Counted from the first letter of the stretch, positions 40,568 to 49,685 are shown. The stretch is DNA of 62,873 bases from an uncultured Clostridia bacterium (GCA_949286835.1 CASEDP010000013.1:1-62873); one strand, 5' to 3'. Numbers and translations: made by a program. The notes: a model not told the origin generated them from the letters alone.

Positions 40568-41680
40568 TTACTGCCTTGCGATATCGGAAGGAATAGCCTC
40601 TTCGGTTTCCTTATCGTAGATATACGCCGCCTTATAAGGTACGCAGAACACGAACTTGTCGCCCATCTTGGGTGCATCGTGGGGGTTGACCTTGAGTATT
40701 ACGTTGACGTCGCCGACGTTGGCATAGACGTTGGTGGTATCGCCGAGAAGTTCGGTAAGGTCTACGTTGGATTCGATGAGATACTCATCCTTGCCCGCCT
40801 TGCCGCCATTTGCGAGCTTGATTGCCTCGGGACGGAACGCAAACACAACGTCCTTTCCCTCTATGGACTTGACGTCGTTGACGACGGGCTTCAAATCGAA
40901 ACTCATCCCTGCGTCGTTGACAAACTTGCCCTTTACGACCTTGCCCTTGAGGAAGTTCATAGGAGGTTCGCCTATGAAGCCCGCGACGAAGAGGTTCTTC
41001 GGGTGGAAATACAGCTCGTAAGGGGTACCTATCTGCTGAACGTAGCCGCCCGACTTCATAACGACTATTCTGTCGGACATAGTCATAGCTTCCGTCTGGT
41101 CGTGCGTGACATAGATTGTCGTAGCGCCGACGGAGCGGTGTATCTGCTTGATTTCCGACCTCATGGTAACTCTCTGCTTAGCGTCGAGGTTGGAGAGGGG
41201 TTCGTCCATGAGAAAGATGTTGACCTTTCTTATGAGTGCACGTCCTACGGCGACACGCTGACACTGACCGCCGGAAAGATTTCTGGGGAACCTTTCGAGA
41301 TATTCGGTGAGGCCGAGTATCTTTGCCGTCGCCTGAACCTTTTCCTCTATTATGTCGGCGTCGATGCCTTCGAGAGTAAGGCCGAAAGCAAGGTTTTCAT
41401 AGACGGTGAGGTGAGGATAGAGCGCGTAGGACTGGAATACCATCGCTATTCCCCTCTCCCTCGACGTCATCTGATTGGCGAGCTTGCCGTCAATGTAGAA
41501 TTCGCCCGACGTGATGTCCTCAAGCCCGGCTATCATTCTGAGCGTCGTGGACTTGCCGCAACCGGAGTCGCCGACGAGGCATATGAACTCGCCGTCGTTT
41601 ATCTCCATATTGAAGTCGTGCACAGCGTGATAGCCGTTGGGATAAACTTTGTTTACGTCCTTGAATAATAAATGTGCCAT
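40568..41680 (-). CDS. ABC sugar importer ATPase (MsmX/UgpC type)
   Basis: A 370-residue ATPase. The nucleotide domain (1-235) has Walker A GDSGCGKSTT (about residues 37-46), Q-loop FQSYALYP, signature LSGGQCQRVA, Walker B IFLMDEPLSNLD and the H-loop VTHDQ. The C-terminal TOBE/OB domain is typical of carbohydrate importers of the MalK/MsmX group. No permease or binding-protein gene is nearby, so it probably energises several oligosaccharide or uronate importers encoded elsewhere. It lies within the uronate operon between kduI and uxaB. Confidence 0.92.
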   Translation of the reverse strand: MAHLLFKDVNKVYPNGYHAVHDFNMEINDGEFICLVGDSGCGKSTTLRMIAGLEDITSGEFYIDGKLANQMTSRERGIAMVFQSYALYPHLTVYENLAFGLTLEGIDADIIEEKVQATAKILGLTEYLERFPRNLSGGQCQRVAVGRALIRKVNIFLMDEPLSNLDAKQRVTMRSEIKQIHRSVGATTIYVTHDQTEAMTMSDRIVVMKSGGYVQQIGTPYELYFHPKNLFVAGFIGEPPMNFLKGKVVKGKFVNDAGMSFDLKPVVNDVKSIEGKDVVFAFRPEAIKLANGGKAGKDEYLIESNVDLTELLGDTTNVYANVGDVNVILKVNPHDAPKMGDKFVFCVPYKAAYIYDKETEEAIPSDIARQ

Positions 41681-41708
41681 ATATTTTCTCCCTCTCGTTG
41701 CTTATTTT

Positions 41709-42578
41709 TTATTTTAAGTCCTGCGTGGCGATATTGTCCATATCGTCATAGGTCTGATTTTCGCCGCACATACCCCAGATGAACGTGTAGTTATATGTGC
41801 CTACGCCGCTGTGTATCGACCACGAAGGGGAAATGACTGCCTGTTCGTTGTGCATAATGATGTGGCGAGTTTCCTGCGGGGTGCCCATCAGGTGAATGAC
41901 CGCCTGGTCGGAGGGCACTTCGAAGTACATATACACCTCCATCCTCCTCTCGTGGGTGTGGCTGGGAAGGGTGTTCCACGCGCTGCCCTCTGCAAGCTCG
42001 GTCATACCCATTGCGAGCTGACAGCTCTCGCAGACGTCGCCGATGATGAACTGGTTTATGGTTCTCTTGTTGATTGTCGCCTCGGAACCGAGGTGGCGCT
42101 GTACGCAGTACCTTACGCCTTCGGGTGCGGGCTTGCCTTCCACGGGCTTGACTATCTTGACCGTGGGATACGTCTTGTGGGCGGGGCAACTGTTGATGTA
42201 GAACTTTGCGGGCAAGGAAGCGTCTGCGGACGCAAACTCCACCTGCTTGGTGCCCATTCCGATATAGATGCCCTCCTTGAAGCCTATTTCGTATTTCTTG
42301 CCGTCGAGAGTAATCACGCCTGCGCCGCCGATGTTGATGACGCCCATCTCCCTCCTTTCAAGGAAGTATGCCGTTGCAAGCTCCTTGAAGGTGCCGAGAG
42401 AAAGCGTCTTTTTGACGGGCATTGCGCCGCCCGCGATTATTCTGTCCTGATGCGAATAGGTGAGCAGAATGTCGTCTGCGGCGAACAGCTCCTCTATGAG
42501 ATACTTTTCGCGCAGCTCCTTTGTATCGTAATGCTTTGAATCGTCCGGATGGTTTGAATACCTTACGTCGAATTTCAT
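41709..42578 (-). CDS. kduI: 5-keto-4-deoxyuronate isomerase
   Basis: A 289-residue cupin-fold isomerase that converts 4-deoxy-L-threo-5-hexosulose uronate, from unsaturated galacturonides or glucuronides, to 2,5-diketo-3-deoxygluconate. Markers: [27 protein letters not shown], and the zinc site [16 protein letters not shown] (His, His, Glu), with a later His in SWSIHSG. The length is typical. It feeds KduD (encoded at 8227) and then KdgK. It is in line with the other uronate genes; ATG 42578. Confidence 0.95.
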   Translation of the reverse strand: MKFDVRYSNHPDDSKHYDTKELREKYLIEELFAADDILLTYSHQDRIIAGGAMPVKKTLSLGTFKELATAYFLERREMGVINIGGAGVITLDGKKYEIGFKEGIYIGMGTKQVEFASADASLPAKFYINSCPAHKTYPTVKIVKPVEGKPAPEGVRYCVQRHLGSEATINKRTINQFIIGDVCESCQLAMGMTELAEGSAWNTLPSHTHERRMEVYMYFEVPSDQAVIHLMGTPQETRHIIMHNEQAVISPSWSIHSGVGTYNYTFIWGMCGENQTYDDMDNIATQDLK

Positions 42579-42647
42579 TTTAAATATATACCTCTTAAAT
42601 TATTGTCAATAGAAAAAATGCGGATGCCCTTTCACCGAAGGGAAAGA

Positions 42648-43487
42648 TTAAACCTCGTCCCACACCTTTCTCACAAACTCCGTGCAGGGCACGATGTTGT
42701 CGCCCGTCGTGCCCTCGAGCACGAGCACGGCGTCCTTGTCGTACGCCTTTATCCGCGACAGAATTGCGGGATAGTCAAAGCGCCCCTTGCCGGGCGGCAC
42801 CTGCTTTACCTTGCCGTCCTCCACCACGAAGTCCTTGAGGTGGAACACGACAATTCTGCCCGCGAAGGTCTTTAACCCCTCCTCGAGTATGCCGAGATAG
42901 TCGGCATAGTTGGAGCCGTCGAGATAGTTGTATATGTCGAAGATGACCTTTACGTTGGGGCGGTTTACGCCGTCCACCGCGCGCTTTAAGGTCTTTACGT
43001 CGTAACAGACGTGACCCGCCGCGCCCTCCATTCCTATATACGCCCCGACTTCCGCCGCGTAGTCGGCGAGCTCGGTGAACGTCTCTATGACCGTCCGGAG
43101 CGCCTCTTCCGTGCGGTTGAGGGGGTTATACGTCCACTTGTCATCGTTGAAGGAGCCCGTCTCGCTGCCGACGATGTTGCAGCCGAGCAGAGAAGAATAC
43201 TTGAGATATTCCTTGAATATCGCCTTGCACTTTGCGACCTTGTCCTTGTTTGAATGGACGGGGTTGAAGTACGCGCCGATGAGCGACACCGGAACGCCGC
43301 CGTTTTCGAGCGTCTTGCCGAGCGCCTTTGCCTTGTCGCCGTCGATGCCGCCGATTTCGTAGGGCATTTCGTCGATGAACTTATAGGCAACGAGCTGAAC
43401 GGCGTCTATTCCGCATTCCTTTATCTTTGCAACCGCAGCCTCGGCGCCCCTGACGCCGAGGTCGTGCGTGCGAAAAGCTATCTTCAT
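42648..43487 (-). CDS. Sugar phosphate isomerase/epimerase-like TIM-barrel protein
   Basis: A 279-residue xylose-isomerase-like (AP endonuclease 2 superfamily) barrel. Expected metal ligands appear at strand ends: GAYFNPVH (about 74-81), GMEGAAGHV (about 151-159), VIFDIYNYLDGS (about 179-190), VVFHLKDFVV (about 216-225) and VLVLEGTTG near the C-terminus. The substrate is unknown; within a uronate operon, isomerisation or epimerisation of a keto-uronate or related sugar is likely. Its start overlaps the end of kdgK by one base at 43487. Confidence 0.78.
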   Translation of the reverse strand: MKIAFRTHDLGVRGAEAAVAKIKECGIDAVQLVAYKFIDEMPYEIGGIDGDKAKALGKTLENGGVPVSLIGAYFNPVHSNKDKVAKCKAIFKEYLKYSSLLGCNIVGSETGSFNDDKWTYNPLNRTEEALRTVIETFTELADYAAEVGAYIGMEGAAGHVCYDVKTLKRAVDGVNRPNVKVIFDIYNYLDGSNYADYLGILEEGLKTFAGRIVVFHLKDFVVEDGKVKQVPPGKGRFDYPAILSRIKAYDKDAVLVLEGTTGDNIVPCTEFVRKVWDEV

Positions 43488-44518
43488 TATCTCTGAACTC
43501 TGCCGCTGCCGTCGCCGCCTGCGAGAGCTTCGACTTCCTTCCTGGATACGAGGTTGAAGTCGCCGGGAATGGTGTGCTTGAGCGCAGACGCAGCCACGCC
43601 GAATTCAAGCGCGGACTTGAAGTCCTTGCCGTCGAGGAAGCCGCAGATTACGCCGCCGGCAAACGAGTCGCCGCCGCCGACCCTGTCGACGATGGGATGG
43701 ATGCTGTATTCTTTGGAATGATAGAATTCCTTTGTCTCTGCGCAGTAGATGCAGGCAGACCAGCCGTTATCCGACGCGGAGTGCGAAACCCTGAGAGAGG
43801 AGATTGCATACTTGAAGCCGAACTTTGCGACCATCTGCTCGAATATCGACTTATAGCCCTCGAGGTGGAGCTTGCCGCTGGTTACGTTGGTGTTTTCGGG
43901 CTTGAAACCGAGCACGAGTTCTGCGTCCTCTTCGTTGCCGATGCAGACGTCCACATACTTCATAAGGTTGGTCATAACCTTCTGAGCCTTCTCGCTCGAC
44001 CACAGCTTCTTGCGGAAGTTGAGGTCCACGGAGACGGTGACGCCGTGCTTCTTTGCCGCCTTGAGCGCCTCTTCGGTGAGGACTGCGGCGGAATCTGAAA
44101 CTGCGGGAGTAATACCCGTGAAGTGGAACCAGTCCGCATCCTTGAAGATTGCGTCGAAGTCGAAGTCCTTTGCGGTTGCAGTCGTTATGGACGAGTGAGC
44201 CCTGTCATAGACGACCTTGGAAGGACGCATTGCCGAGCCCGTTTCAAGATAATAGATGCCCAGCCTTTCGCCGCATCTTGCGATGTGGTCGGTCTCCACT
44301 CCGTACTTTCTCAGCGCCGCGATTGCGCAGTCGCCCAGCTCGTTTGCGGGAAGGGCGGTCACGAACTCTGCCTTATGACCGTAGTTTGCGCAGGACACAG
44401 CAACGTTGGCTTCGCCGCCGCCGTAGTTGATGTCGAACTCGTCAGCCTGAATGAACTTTTCGTTGTTGGGGGTGGAAAGGCGGAGCATTATCTCGCCCAT
44501 AGTTACTATCTTTTTCAT
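43487..44518 (-). CDS. kdgK: 2-keto-3-deoxygluconate kinase (PfkB family)
   Basis: A 343-residue sugar kinase of the PfkB/ribokinase family that phosphorylates KDG to KDPG. It shows the N-terminal GGGEANVAVSCANYG (about residues 33-47) and the catalytic DRVGGGDSFAGGV (about 280-292) with the Asp base and anion hole. It follows eda and precedes the TIM-barrel gene with a one-base overlap. ATG 44518 lies after GGAGAA. The neighbours make the KDG role stronger than fructokinase or ribokinase alternatives. Confidence 0.92.
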   Translation of the reverse strand: MKKIVTMGEIMLRLSTPNNEKFIQADEFDINYGGGEANVAVSCANYGHKAEFVTALPANELGDCAIAALRKYGVETDHIARCGERLGIYYLETGSAMRPSKVVYDRAHSSITTATAKDFDFDAIFKDADWFHFTGITPAVSDSAAVLTEEALKAAKKHGVTVSVDLNFRKKLWSSEKAQKVMTNLMKYVDVCIGNEEDAELVLGFKPENTNVTSGKLHLEGYKSIFEQMVAKFGFKYAISSLRVSHSASDNGWSACIYCAETKEFYHSKEYSIHPIVDRVGGGDSFAGGVICGFLDGKDFKSALEFGVAASALKHTIPGDFNLVSRKEVEALAGGDGSGRVQR

Positions 44519-44598
44519 AAAAACATTCTCCTGAATTTGTTTTTTTATTTTTTATTTTTTGAATTTCCGATTTTATTGTGAGGTTCGTTAAGGTATTT

Positions 44599-45582
44599 TT
44601 ACTTTGCCTGGACGAGGTGAACGGCAAATCCGCCGAACTGATCCTTGAGATATGCGACGGTGAGGTTGCCCGCTTTGTCATACTTAAAGCTCGACTCATC
44701 GGGTTCAAAGCCCTTCATCTTAAGCTGATATACCGCCCTCTTTACCGAGTTGGTCGATATTGCGAGGTGACCCATATCGCCCCTGAAAGGCGACTTCATA
44801 CACTCCACATAGCTCGAAGCGAATACAGAGCTGTTGCCCACCTTCTTGGCAAAGCCGAAGGCGTCGTCGAACTTGTCCGCAACGGCTTCCGCCTCCTTCG
44901 CGTCCTTGCAGTTGATGCCGACGTGAACGAGCTTGAAGTCGAGCATCTTTGCGATTGCCTCCTTGCAGAGCGCCGTTATGCCCTCCCAATTCTCCTCTTC
45001 GAGCATCTTTGCGGGAACTATCCAGCTTCCGCCGCAGCAGACGATCTTGTTGTACGCAAGATAGCTGTTGAGGTTGTCGGGGCTGATGCCGCCCGTAGGC
45101 ATAAAGCGCATCGTCGTATAGGGACCGCAGACCGACTTGATGTACGCAAGTCCGCCCGCCTGCTCTGCGGGGAAGAACTTTACAAAATCAAGACCGAGTT
45201 CGAGCGCCTGTTCTATCTCGCTTGCCGAAGAAAGTCCGGGCGCGAAGGGTATTCCGCTGTCGAGACAGTGCTTGACCACCTTGGGATTGAGACCGGGCGC
45301 AACGCAGAACTTTGCGCCTGCGGCATATGCCGCGTCCGCCTGCTCGCAGGTGAGCACCGTGCCCGCGCCGACGAACATATCGGGATATGCCTTTGTCATT
45401 CTCCTGATTACTTCGTCCGCCCCCTTTGCCCTGAACGTGACTTCGGCACAGTTAATGCCGCCGTCGCGCAGCGCCTTTGCAAGCTTTTCGGCGTTTTCAA
45501 CCTTTTCGAGTTTGATTACGGGTACCACGCCGACGTTGCCGAATTCTTCGACAACCGCATCGAGTTTTTCTTTTATTGTCAT
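44599..45582 (-). CDS. eda: KDPG/KHG aldolase fused to a VOC-like domain
   Basis: A 327-residue protein. Residues 1-215 are the class I aldolase that cleaves KDPG to pyruvate and glyceraldehyde-3-phosphate: VVPVIKLEK, CAEVTFRAKGA, MFVGAGTVL, DFVKFFPAE (Schiff-base Lys) and RFMPTGGIS. Residues 218-327 form a vicinal-oxygen-chelate (glyoxalase-like) module beginning KLVHVGINCKDA and ending DQFGGFAVHLVQ. E. coli Eda has only about 213 residues, so this is a fusion. ATG 45582 follows AAGGAG. It is the first gene of the uronate operon. Confidence 0.9.
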   Translation of the reverse strand: MTIKEKLDAVVEEFGNVGVVPVIKLEKVENAEKLAKALRDGGINCAEVTFRAKGADEVIRRMTKAYPDMFVGAGTVLTCEQADAAYAAGAKFCVAPGLNPKVVKHCLDSGIPFAPGLSSASEIEQALELGLDFVKFFPAEQAGGLAYIKSVCGPYTTMRFMPTGGISPDNLNSYLAYNKIVCCGGSWIVPAKMLEEENWEGITALCKEAIAKMLDFKLVHVGINCKDAKEAEAVADKFDDAFGFAKKVGNSSVFASSYVECMKSPFRGDMGHLAISTNSVKRAVYQLKMKGFEPDESSFKYDKAGNLTVAYLKDQFGGFAVHLVQAK

Positions 45583-45675
45583 AATTTCTCCTTATGTGCG
45601 CAAACTACCCCTTAGGGGCGCACTATGCGCTTTTTTACCCACTGATATTATATTACAACCCGCACTGCCCGTCCA
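45583..45675 (-). promoter_or_regulatory. Promoter and structured leader of the uronate operon
   Basis: Minus strand TGGACG (45675-45670), 17-bp spacer, TATAAT (45652-45647). The leader then has GCGCA-TAG-TGCGC, a CCCCT/AGGGG hairpin, and a longer GTGCGC/GCGCAC pairing that competes with the first two, ending at AAGGAG. This could form two alternative folds affecting eda translation. No regulator gene is present. Confidence 0.5.
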
Positions 45676-45755
45676 TATACAAAACGGATATATCAATGTT
45701 ATTTTCGGATATCGGAAAGAGTGAGCGACGCGGCGGACGGATTTAGAAAAATCTG

Positions 45756-45784
45756 TTGACAAAAACAGCACGGCGTGATAATAT
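45756..45784 (+). promoter_or_regulatory. Promoter of the riboswitch-controlled ATPase
   Basis: TTGACA at 45756-45761, 17-bp spacer, TAATAT at 45779-45784. Confidence 0.75.
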
Positions 45785-45796
45785 TTATATTGTCAG

Positions 45797-45935
45797 AAGG
45801 GAGTAGTTACAATTTTCGGCATCGTCAACACGGCGTCGGTTCCGGGGCATGGATAATCCGGACGCGAAGCCCGGTGCGAATACCGCCCGCGTGCGGTGAC
45901 AAGACTTTCGGCATCGGTGCCGCAGGTCTTTTTTT
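45797..45935 (+). ncRNA. yybP-ykoY-type manganese riboswitch with terminator
   Basis: The transcript begins with AAGGGAGTAG, contains a GC-rich multi-helix core (CCGGGGC..., CGAAGCCCGG, GCCCGCGTGCGG) and ends with AAGACTTTCGGCATCGGTGC... pairing to GCAGGTCTT plus seven Ts, an intrinsic terminator (45901-45935). The GGGAGTAG start and the position upstream of a P-type ATPase agree with the Mn2+-sensing yybP-ykoY class. High manganese would favour read-through. Confidence 0.75.
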
Positions 45936-45970
45936 ATTACTGTCGTGCACAAAATACACAAGGAGGCTTT

Positions 45971-48598
45971 ATGCAGTATTTCGACAAGGACTACCAATTC
46001 GCGCTGGACGACACCCGCTCGTCCCCGCAGGGACTGACGGACGAGGCGGCGGCGGAGATTCTGGCGCGCGAGGGCAAGAACGCCCTGGAGGGTGCAAAGA
46101 AAAAGCCGTTCATACTCAAGCTTTTGTCGCAGTTCGTCGACCCGATGATAATCGTCCTTCTGGTTTCGGCGGCAGTTTCGGCGATTATCGCCATAGTCAG
46201 GAAAGAATATTCCGAGCTCATAGACAGCGGAATTATACTCCTCATCGTCATAGTCAACGCGGTAATCGGGCTGGTGCAGGAGAGCAAGGCGGAAAACGCC
46301 CTTGAAGCGCTTAAGAGCAACAACAAGCCCTACGCCAAAGTGCTGCGCGGCGGCGAGAGAAATGTCATACCCACGGAAGAGTTAGTCCGCGGCGACATAG
46401 TGCTTTTGGAGGCGGGCGACGTCGTTCCCGCCGACTTAAGGCTTATCAGCTCCGCCTCGCTCAAGATTGAGGAAGCGGCGCTGACGGGCGAATCCGTACC
46501 GGTTGAGAAGGACGCGGAGGCAATCGCTGCCGAAAACGCGCCTTTGGGCGACAGATTAAATATGGCGTACTCGACGGGTACCGTGACGTACGGCAGGGGC
46601 AGCGGCGTCGTTGTCGCAACGGGAATGAATACCGAGACGGGCAAGATTGCAAAGATGCTGACCGAAGTGAAGGAGAGCCCCTCCCCCCTCAACCGCCAGC
46701 TCGCAAAGACAGCAAAGATACTTTCCGTCGGCGTGCTGAGCATAGCGCTGGTCATATTCCTCGTCAGCGTGCTCGCCTACAAGGCGGACGTGATGAACGC
46801 ATTTATGACCGCCGTCGCAATTGCGGTTGCGGCTATACCCGAGGGATTGCCCGCCGTAGTCACGATAGTGCTCGCTATGGGCGTGCAGAAGATGAGCCGC
46901 AGGCGCGCGATAGTAAAAAACCTGCCCTCCGTGGAGACGCTGGGCTGTTGCGAGGTAATCTGTTCCGACAAGACGGGCACGCTGACGCTGAACAAGATGA
47001 CCGTGAGGGAGACATATTGTCCCGGCGGGAACGAGAAACTGCTTAACGACATTATGGCGCTGTGCAACGACAGCGTAAAGACAAAGGACGGACTTGCGGG
47101 CGACCCGACGGAGACGGCGCTTGTTGCCTATGCCGAGCTGTGCGGCGACGACTTTGACAGACTTACCGCGGACAATCCGAGGATAAACGAGCTGCCATTC
47201 GACAGCGTGAGAAAGCTGATGACGACCGTGCACGAGACGGCGCGCGGCGAGATGAGCTATACCAAGGGCGCGCCCGACATATTGCTTTCGCGGTGTACGC
47301 ACGTGCTCACCGAAGAGGGCGTAAAACCGCTTGACGACGATATGCGCGCAAAGATTTCGGAGGCGAACTCCGCAATGGCGCACAAGGCGCTGAGGGTGCT
47401 CGCCGCGGCATATACCGAGGGCAATACGCTTGAAGAACGGGATATGACCTTCGTCGGACTGACGGGAATGATAGACCCGCCGAGGGACGAGGTCAAAGAC
47501 GCCGTGAGGGAATGCCGCACGGCTGGCATACACGTGGTGATGATTACGGGCGACCACCCCGACACGGCAAAGGCGATTGCGCGCGAGCTGGACATTTTGC
47601 GCGAGGGCGACCTCACCGCGACGGGCGCGGAACTCGACGCAATGAGCGACGAAGAGCTGTACCGCGACATCTCCCGCTATTCGGTATTTTCGCGCGTAAG
47701 CCCCGAAAACAAGGTTAGAATTGTCAAGGCGTTCCGCTATAACGGCAAGGTGACGGCGATGACGGGCGACGGCGTGAACGACGCCCCCTCCATCAAGGAG
47801 GCGGATATAGGCATAGGTATGGGCATAACGGGCACGCAGGTTTCCAAAGAGGCTGCGGACATAATCCTGACCGACGACAACTTCGCCACGATAGAGGGCG
47901 CAGTCGAAGAGGGCAGAAAGATATTCGCAAACATCACCAAGGCGATACAGTTCCTGCTCTCCGCAAACATTGCGGAGGTGCTCTGCCTGTTCATTGCGAC
48001 AGTTATATTGAACGTGGAGTTCCTTACGCCCGTGATGATACTTTGGGTCAACCTGGTTACGGACAGCTTCCCCGCCCTCTCGCTGGGCACGGAGGCGGCC
48101 GAAAAGGACGTTATGAAACAACGGCCGAGAAAGAGCAACTCCTCGCTGTTTGCAGGCACGCTGGGCAAGGACATACTCATTCAGGGCACGATGCAGATGG
48201 CGCTTGTGATGCTCTCCTTCTGCATAGGCTATTATGTAATGCCCGACGGCATTAACAACCACGACGTGGCAATGACGATGGCGTTCGTGAGCCTGTGCCT
48301 TATACAGCTCTTCCATTCGTTCAACCTGCGTTCGCAGAGGAACACGGTGCTGACCAAGAAGTTCTTCAACAACAAGTATCTGGACTTGTCGGCTCTCGCA
48401 GGCATTGTACTGACGCTCGCCGTCGTGCTCATACCCTTCTTCAACGACATATTCCACACCGCTCCGCTGAATGTCGCAGAATGGGCGATTGCCATAGGCG
48501 TTTCGGTTGCCATAATCCCCCTTGTGGAACTGCAGAAGGTCATCGAGAGGAAGATTGAAAAGAGCTGCTCAAAGACAAAGGAAAAGAAACGCGCCTGA
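45971..48598 (+). CDS. P2A-type cation ATPase under riboswitch control (probable manganese/calcium exporter)
   Basis: An 875-residue P-type ATPase with an N-terminal cation-ATPase segment, two helices (about 60-105), the TGES actuator loop (about 177-180), AAIPEGLPAV in TM4, the phosphorylation motif CSDKTGTLT, KGAPDIL in the nucleotide domain, TGDGVNDAP, and NLVTDSFPALSLG in TM6. The PEGLP/N-x3-D pattern fits calcium or manganese pumps. The start ATG at 45971 is fixed by AAGGAGG at 45960-45966; the frame also runs open through the riboswitch but no start there is credible. The manganese-type riboswitch upstream supports manganese efflux. It ends at a Lys-rich tail. Confidence 0.92.
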   Translation: MQYFDKDYQFALDDTRSSPQGLTDEAAAEILAREGKNALEGAKKKPFILKLLSQFVDPMIIVLLVSAAVSAIIAIVRKEYSELIDSGIILLIVIVNAVIGLVQESKAENALEALKSNNKPYAKVLRGGERNVIPTEELVRGDIVLLEAGDVVPADLRLISSASLKIEEAALTGESVPVEKDAEAIAAENAPLGDRLNMAYSTGTVTYGRGSGVVVATGMNTETGKIAKMLTEVKESPSPLNRQLAKTAKILSVGVLSIALVIFLVSVLAYKADVMNAFMTAVAIAVAAIPEGLPAVVTIVLAMGVQKMSRRRAIVKNLPSVETLGCCEVICSDKTGTLTLNKMTVRETYCPGGNEKLLNDIMALCNDSVKTKDGLAGDPTETALVAYAELCGDDFDRLTADNPRINELPFDSVRKLMTTVHETARGEMSYTKGAPDILLSRCTHVLTEEGVKPLDDDMRAKISEANSAMAHKALRVLAAAYTEGNTLEERDMTFVGLTGMIDPPRDEVKDAVRECRTAGIHVVMITGDHPDTAKAIARELDILREGDLTATGAELDAMSDEELYRDISRYSVFSRVSPENKVRIVKAFRYNGKVTAMTGDGVNDAPSIKEADIGIGMGITGTQVSKEAADIILTDDNFATIEGAVEEGRKIFANITKAIQFLLSANIAEVLCLFIATVILNVEFLTPVMILWVNLVTDSFPALSLGTEAAEKDVMKQRPRKSNSSLFAGTLGKDILIQGTMQMALVMLSFCIGYYVMPDGINNHDVAMTMAFVSLCLIQLFHSFNLRSQRNTVLTKKFFNNKYLDLSALAGIVLTLAVVLIPFFNDIFHTAPLNVAEWAIAIGVSVAIIPLVELQKVIERKIEKSCSKTKEKKRA

Positions 48599-48723
48599 CG
48601 GCGCATCTGCCGCGGCGTTTCAGCCCCTTTGCAAACCTCTGACTTTACAATGTAAATATAAGCTTACACTTCCTCCGCGCAAAGTCGGCGCGGAGGAACT
48701 TTTTGCAAAATTGCATTTACCTA

Positions 48724-48752
48724 TTGACCGCAAGCATAGTATATGGTAAACT
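48724..48752 (+). promoter_or_regulatory. Promoter of the small membrane protein pair
   Basis: TTGACC at 48724-48729, 17-bp spacer, TAAACT at 48747-48752 with an adjacent TGG extension. Confidence 0.55.
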
Positions 48753-48798
48753 CATATTGAAGGCAGACGCATTTTTAATAAACGCCGGAGAGAGAATT

Positions 48799-49185
48799 AT
48801 GAAGCATACGCTGGAGTTTATATACTACATAGGAAAACAAGTCACCGCAAGCGGCGGAAAGAGAATAATCTACGCGCTTGCAAACATACTGATGATGGCG
48901 CTTGCAGTCGCCGCGGCGATAGGCATAAGGACGCTATACCTCGGAATGGGCGAAATAAATTTCTTTGCCGCGCTTTTAGGCATAATCCTGTGCGCCGTCG
49001 TCTGCGTGATATTCGCAATAGACGGCGTCATCGCACAGCTTGTAATGCTTGTGGCATCGTTCATAGGTATATTCAACAAGGCAGCGCCGGAAAACCGCGG
49101 CACAAACGCCGTTGCGTTTGTAATTGCCCTGCTCTCCACCGTCGGCGTCGCGGTGGCGCTTGCAATTTACCTCTCCTGGACGTGA
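48799..49185 (+). CDS. Four-helix membrane protein, paralogue A
   Basis: A 128-residue protein with about four transmembrane helices (roughly 25-45, 53-72, 76-95, 108-127). ATG 48799 follows GGAGAG. Its N-terminal YYIGKQVTASGGKRIIYALAN and the middle GVIAQLVMLVASFIGIFNKAAPE match the same places in the next gene, so the two arose by duplication. I do not recognise a family; a short motif of Pro-Glu-Asn-Arg before the last helix is the main polar feature. Confidence 0.65.
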   Translation: MKHTLEFIYYIGKQVTASGGKRIIYALANILMMALAVAAAIGIRTLYLGMGEINFFAALLGIILCAVVCVIFAIDGVIAQLVMLVASFIGIFNKAAPENRGTNAVAFVIALLSTVGVAVALAIYLSWT

Positions 49186-49214
49186 CCGGGCATCATTGCG
49201 ATTGAAAGGAGGAA

Positions 49215-49619
49215 ATGAAAATGAAAAACCGTTCGTTTATATGGATGACCTTCTATTTCAACAGAATTGTAGCGGCAAGGGGCGCGAAAAAGATTTATTA
49301 CGCCATAGGCAACACAGTGATATTGGGCATTGCAATTGCCCTTTTATGGTGCCTTGTATGGCTGTTCTCTACGATAGGCGACAGTGCGGCAAATCTGCTT
49401 CTGAACTGGCTGGGCATACTCGTTTGCATTGCGGGTCTTGTATACGCCTCCGTTCAGGGCATAATAGGACAGATTATACTAATTATAACTTCAGGCGTAG
49501 GAATGTGCAGAAAATCCGAACCCGAATTCAGAAAGCCGTGCGCCGTGGCGTTTGCGATAGGACTTTTGACGCTGATTGCGGCAATTGTCGGCACGATAGT
49601 CTTTATAGTCTCGCTGTGA
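49215..49619 (+). CDS. Four-helix membrane protein, paralogue B
   Basis: A 134-residue partner of the preceding protein, with similar helix spacing and FYFNRIVAARGAKKIYYAIGN, QGIIGQIILIITSGVGMCRKSEPE and a final helix. ATG 49215 follows GAAAGGAGG. The genes are 29 bases apart and end at a strong terminator, so they form a two-gene operon. They may build a heteromeric membrane complex; the function is unknown. Confidence 0.65.
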   Translation: MKMKNRSFIWMTFYFNRIVAARGAKKIYYAIGNTVILGIAIALLWCLVWLFSTIGDSAANLLLNWLGILVCIAGLVYASVQGIIGQIILIITSGVGMCRKSEPEFRKPCAVAFAIGLLTLIAAIVGTIVFIVSL

Positions 49620-49685
49620 AACGGCGACAGGGCGAATGAAAGAGCAATCTCCGCATATAGTTTGCCTCAATGAAAAGGACATACA

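Noticed and set aside
45896..45970. Upstream start for the riboswitch-controlled ATPase
   Set aside because: The segment is the riboswitch terminator; AAGGAGG places the start at 45971.
46556..48457. Long minus-strand open frame opposite the second P-type ATPase
   Set aside because: It mirrors a clearly coding gene with ATPase motifs, has no family motifs, and is a product of high third-position GC.
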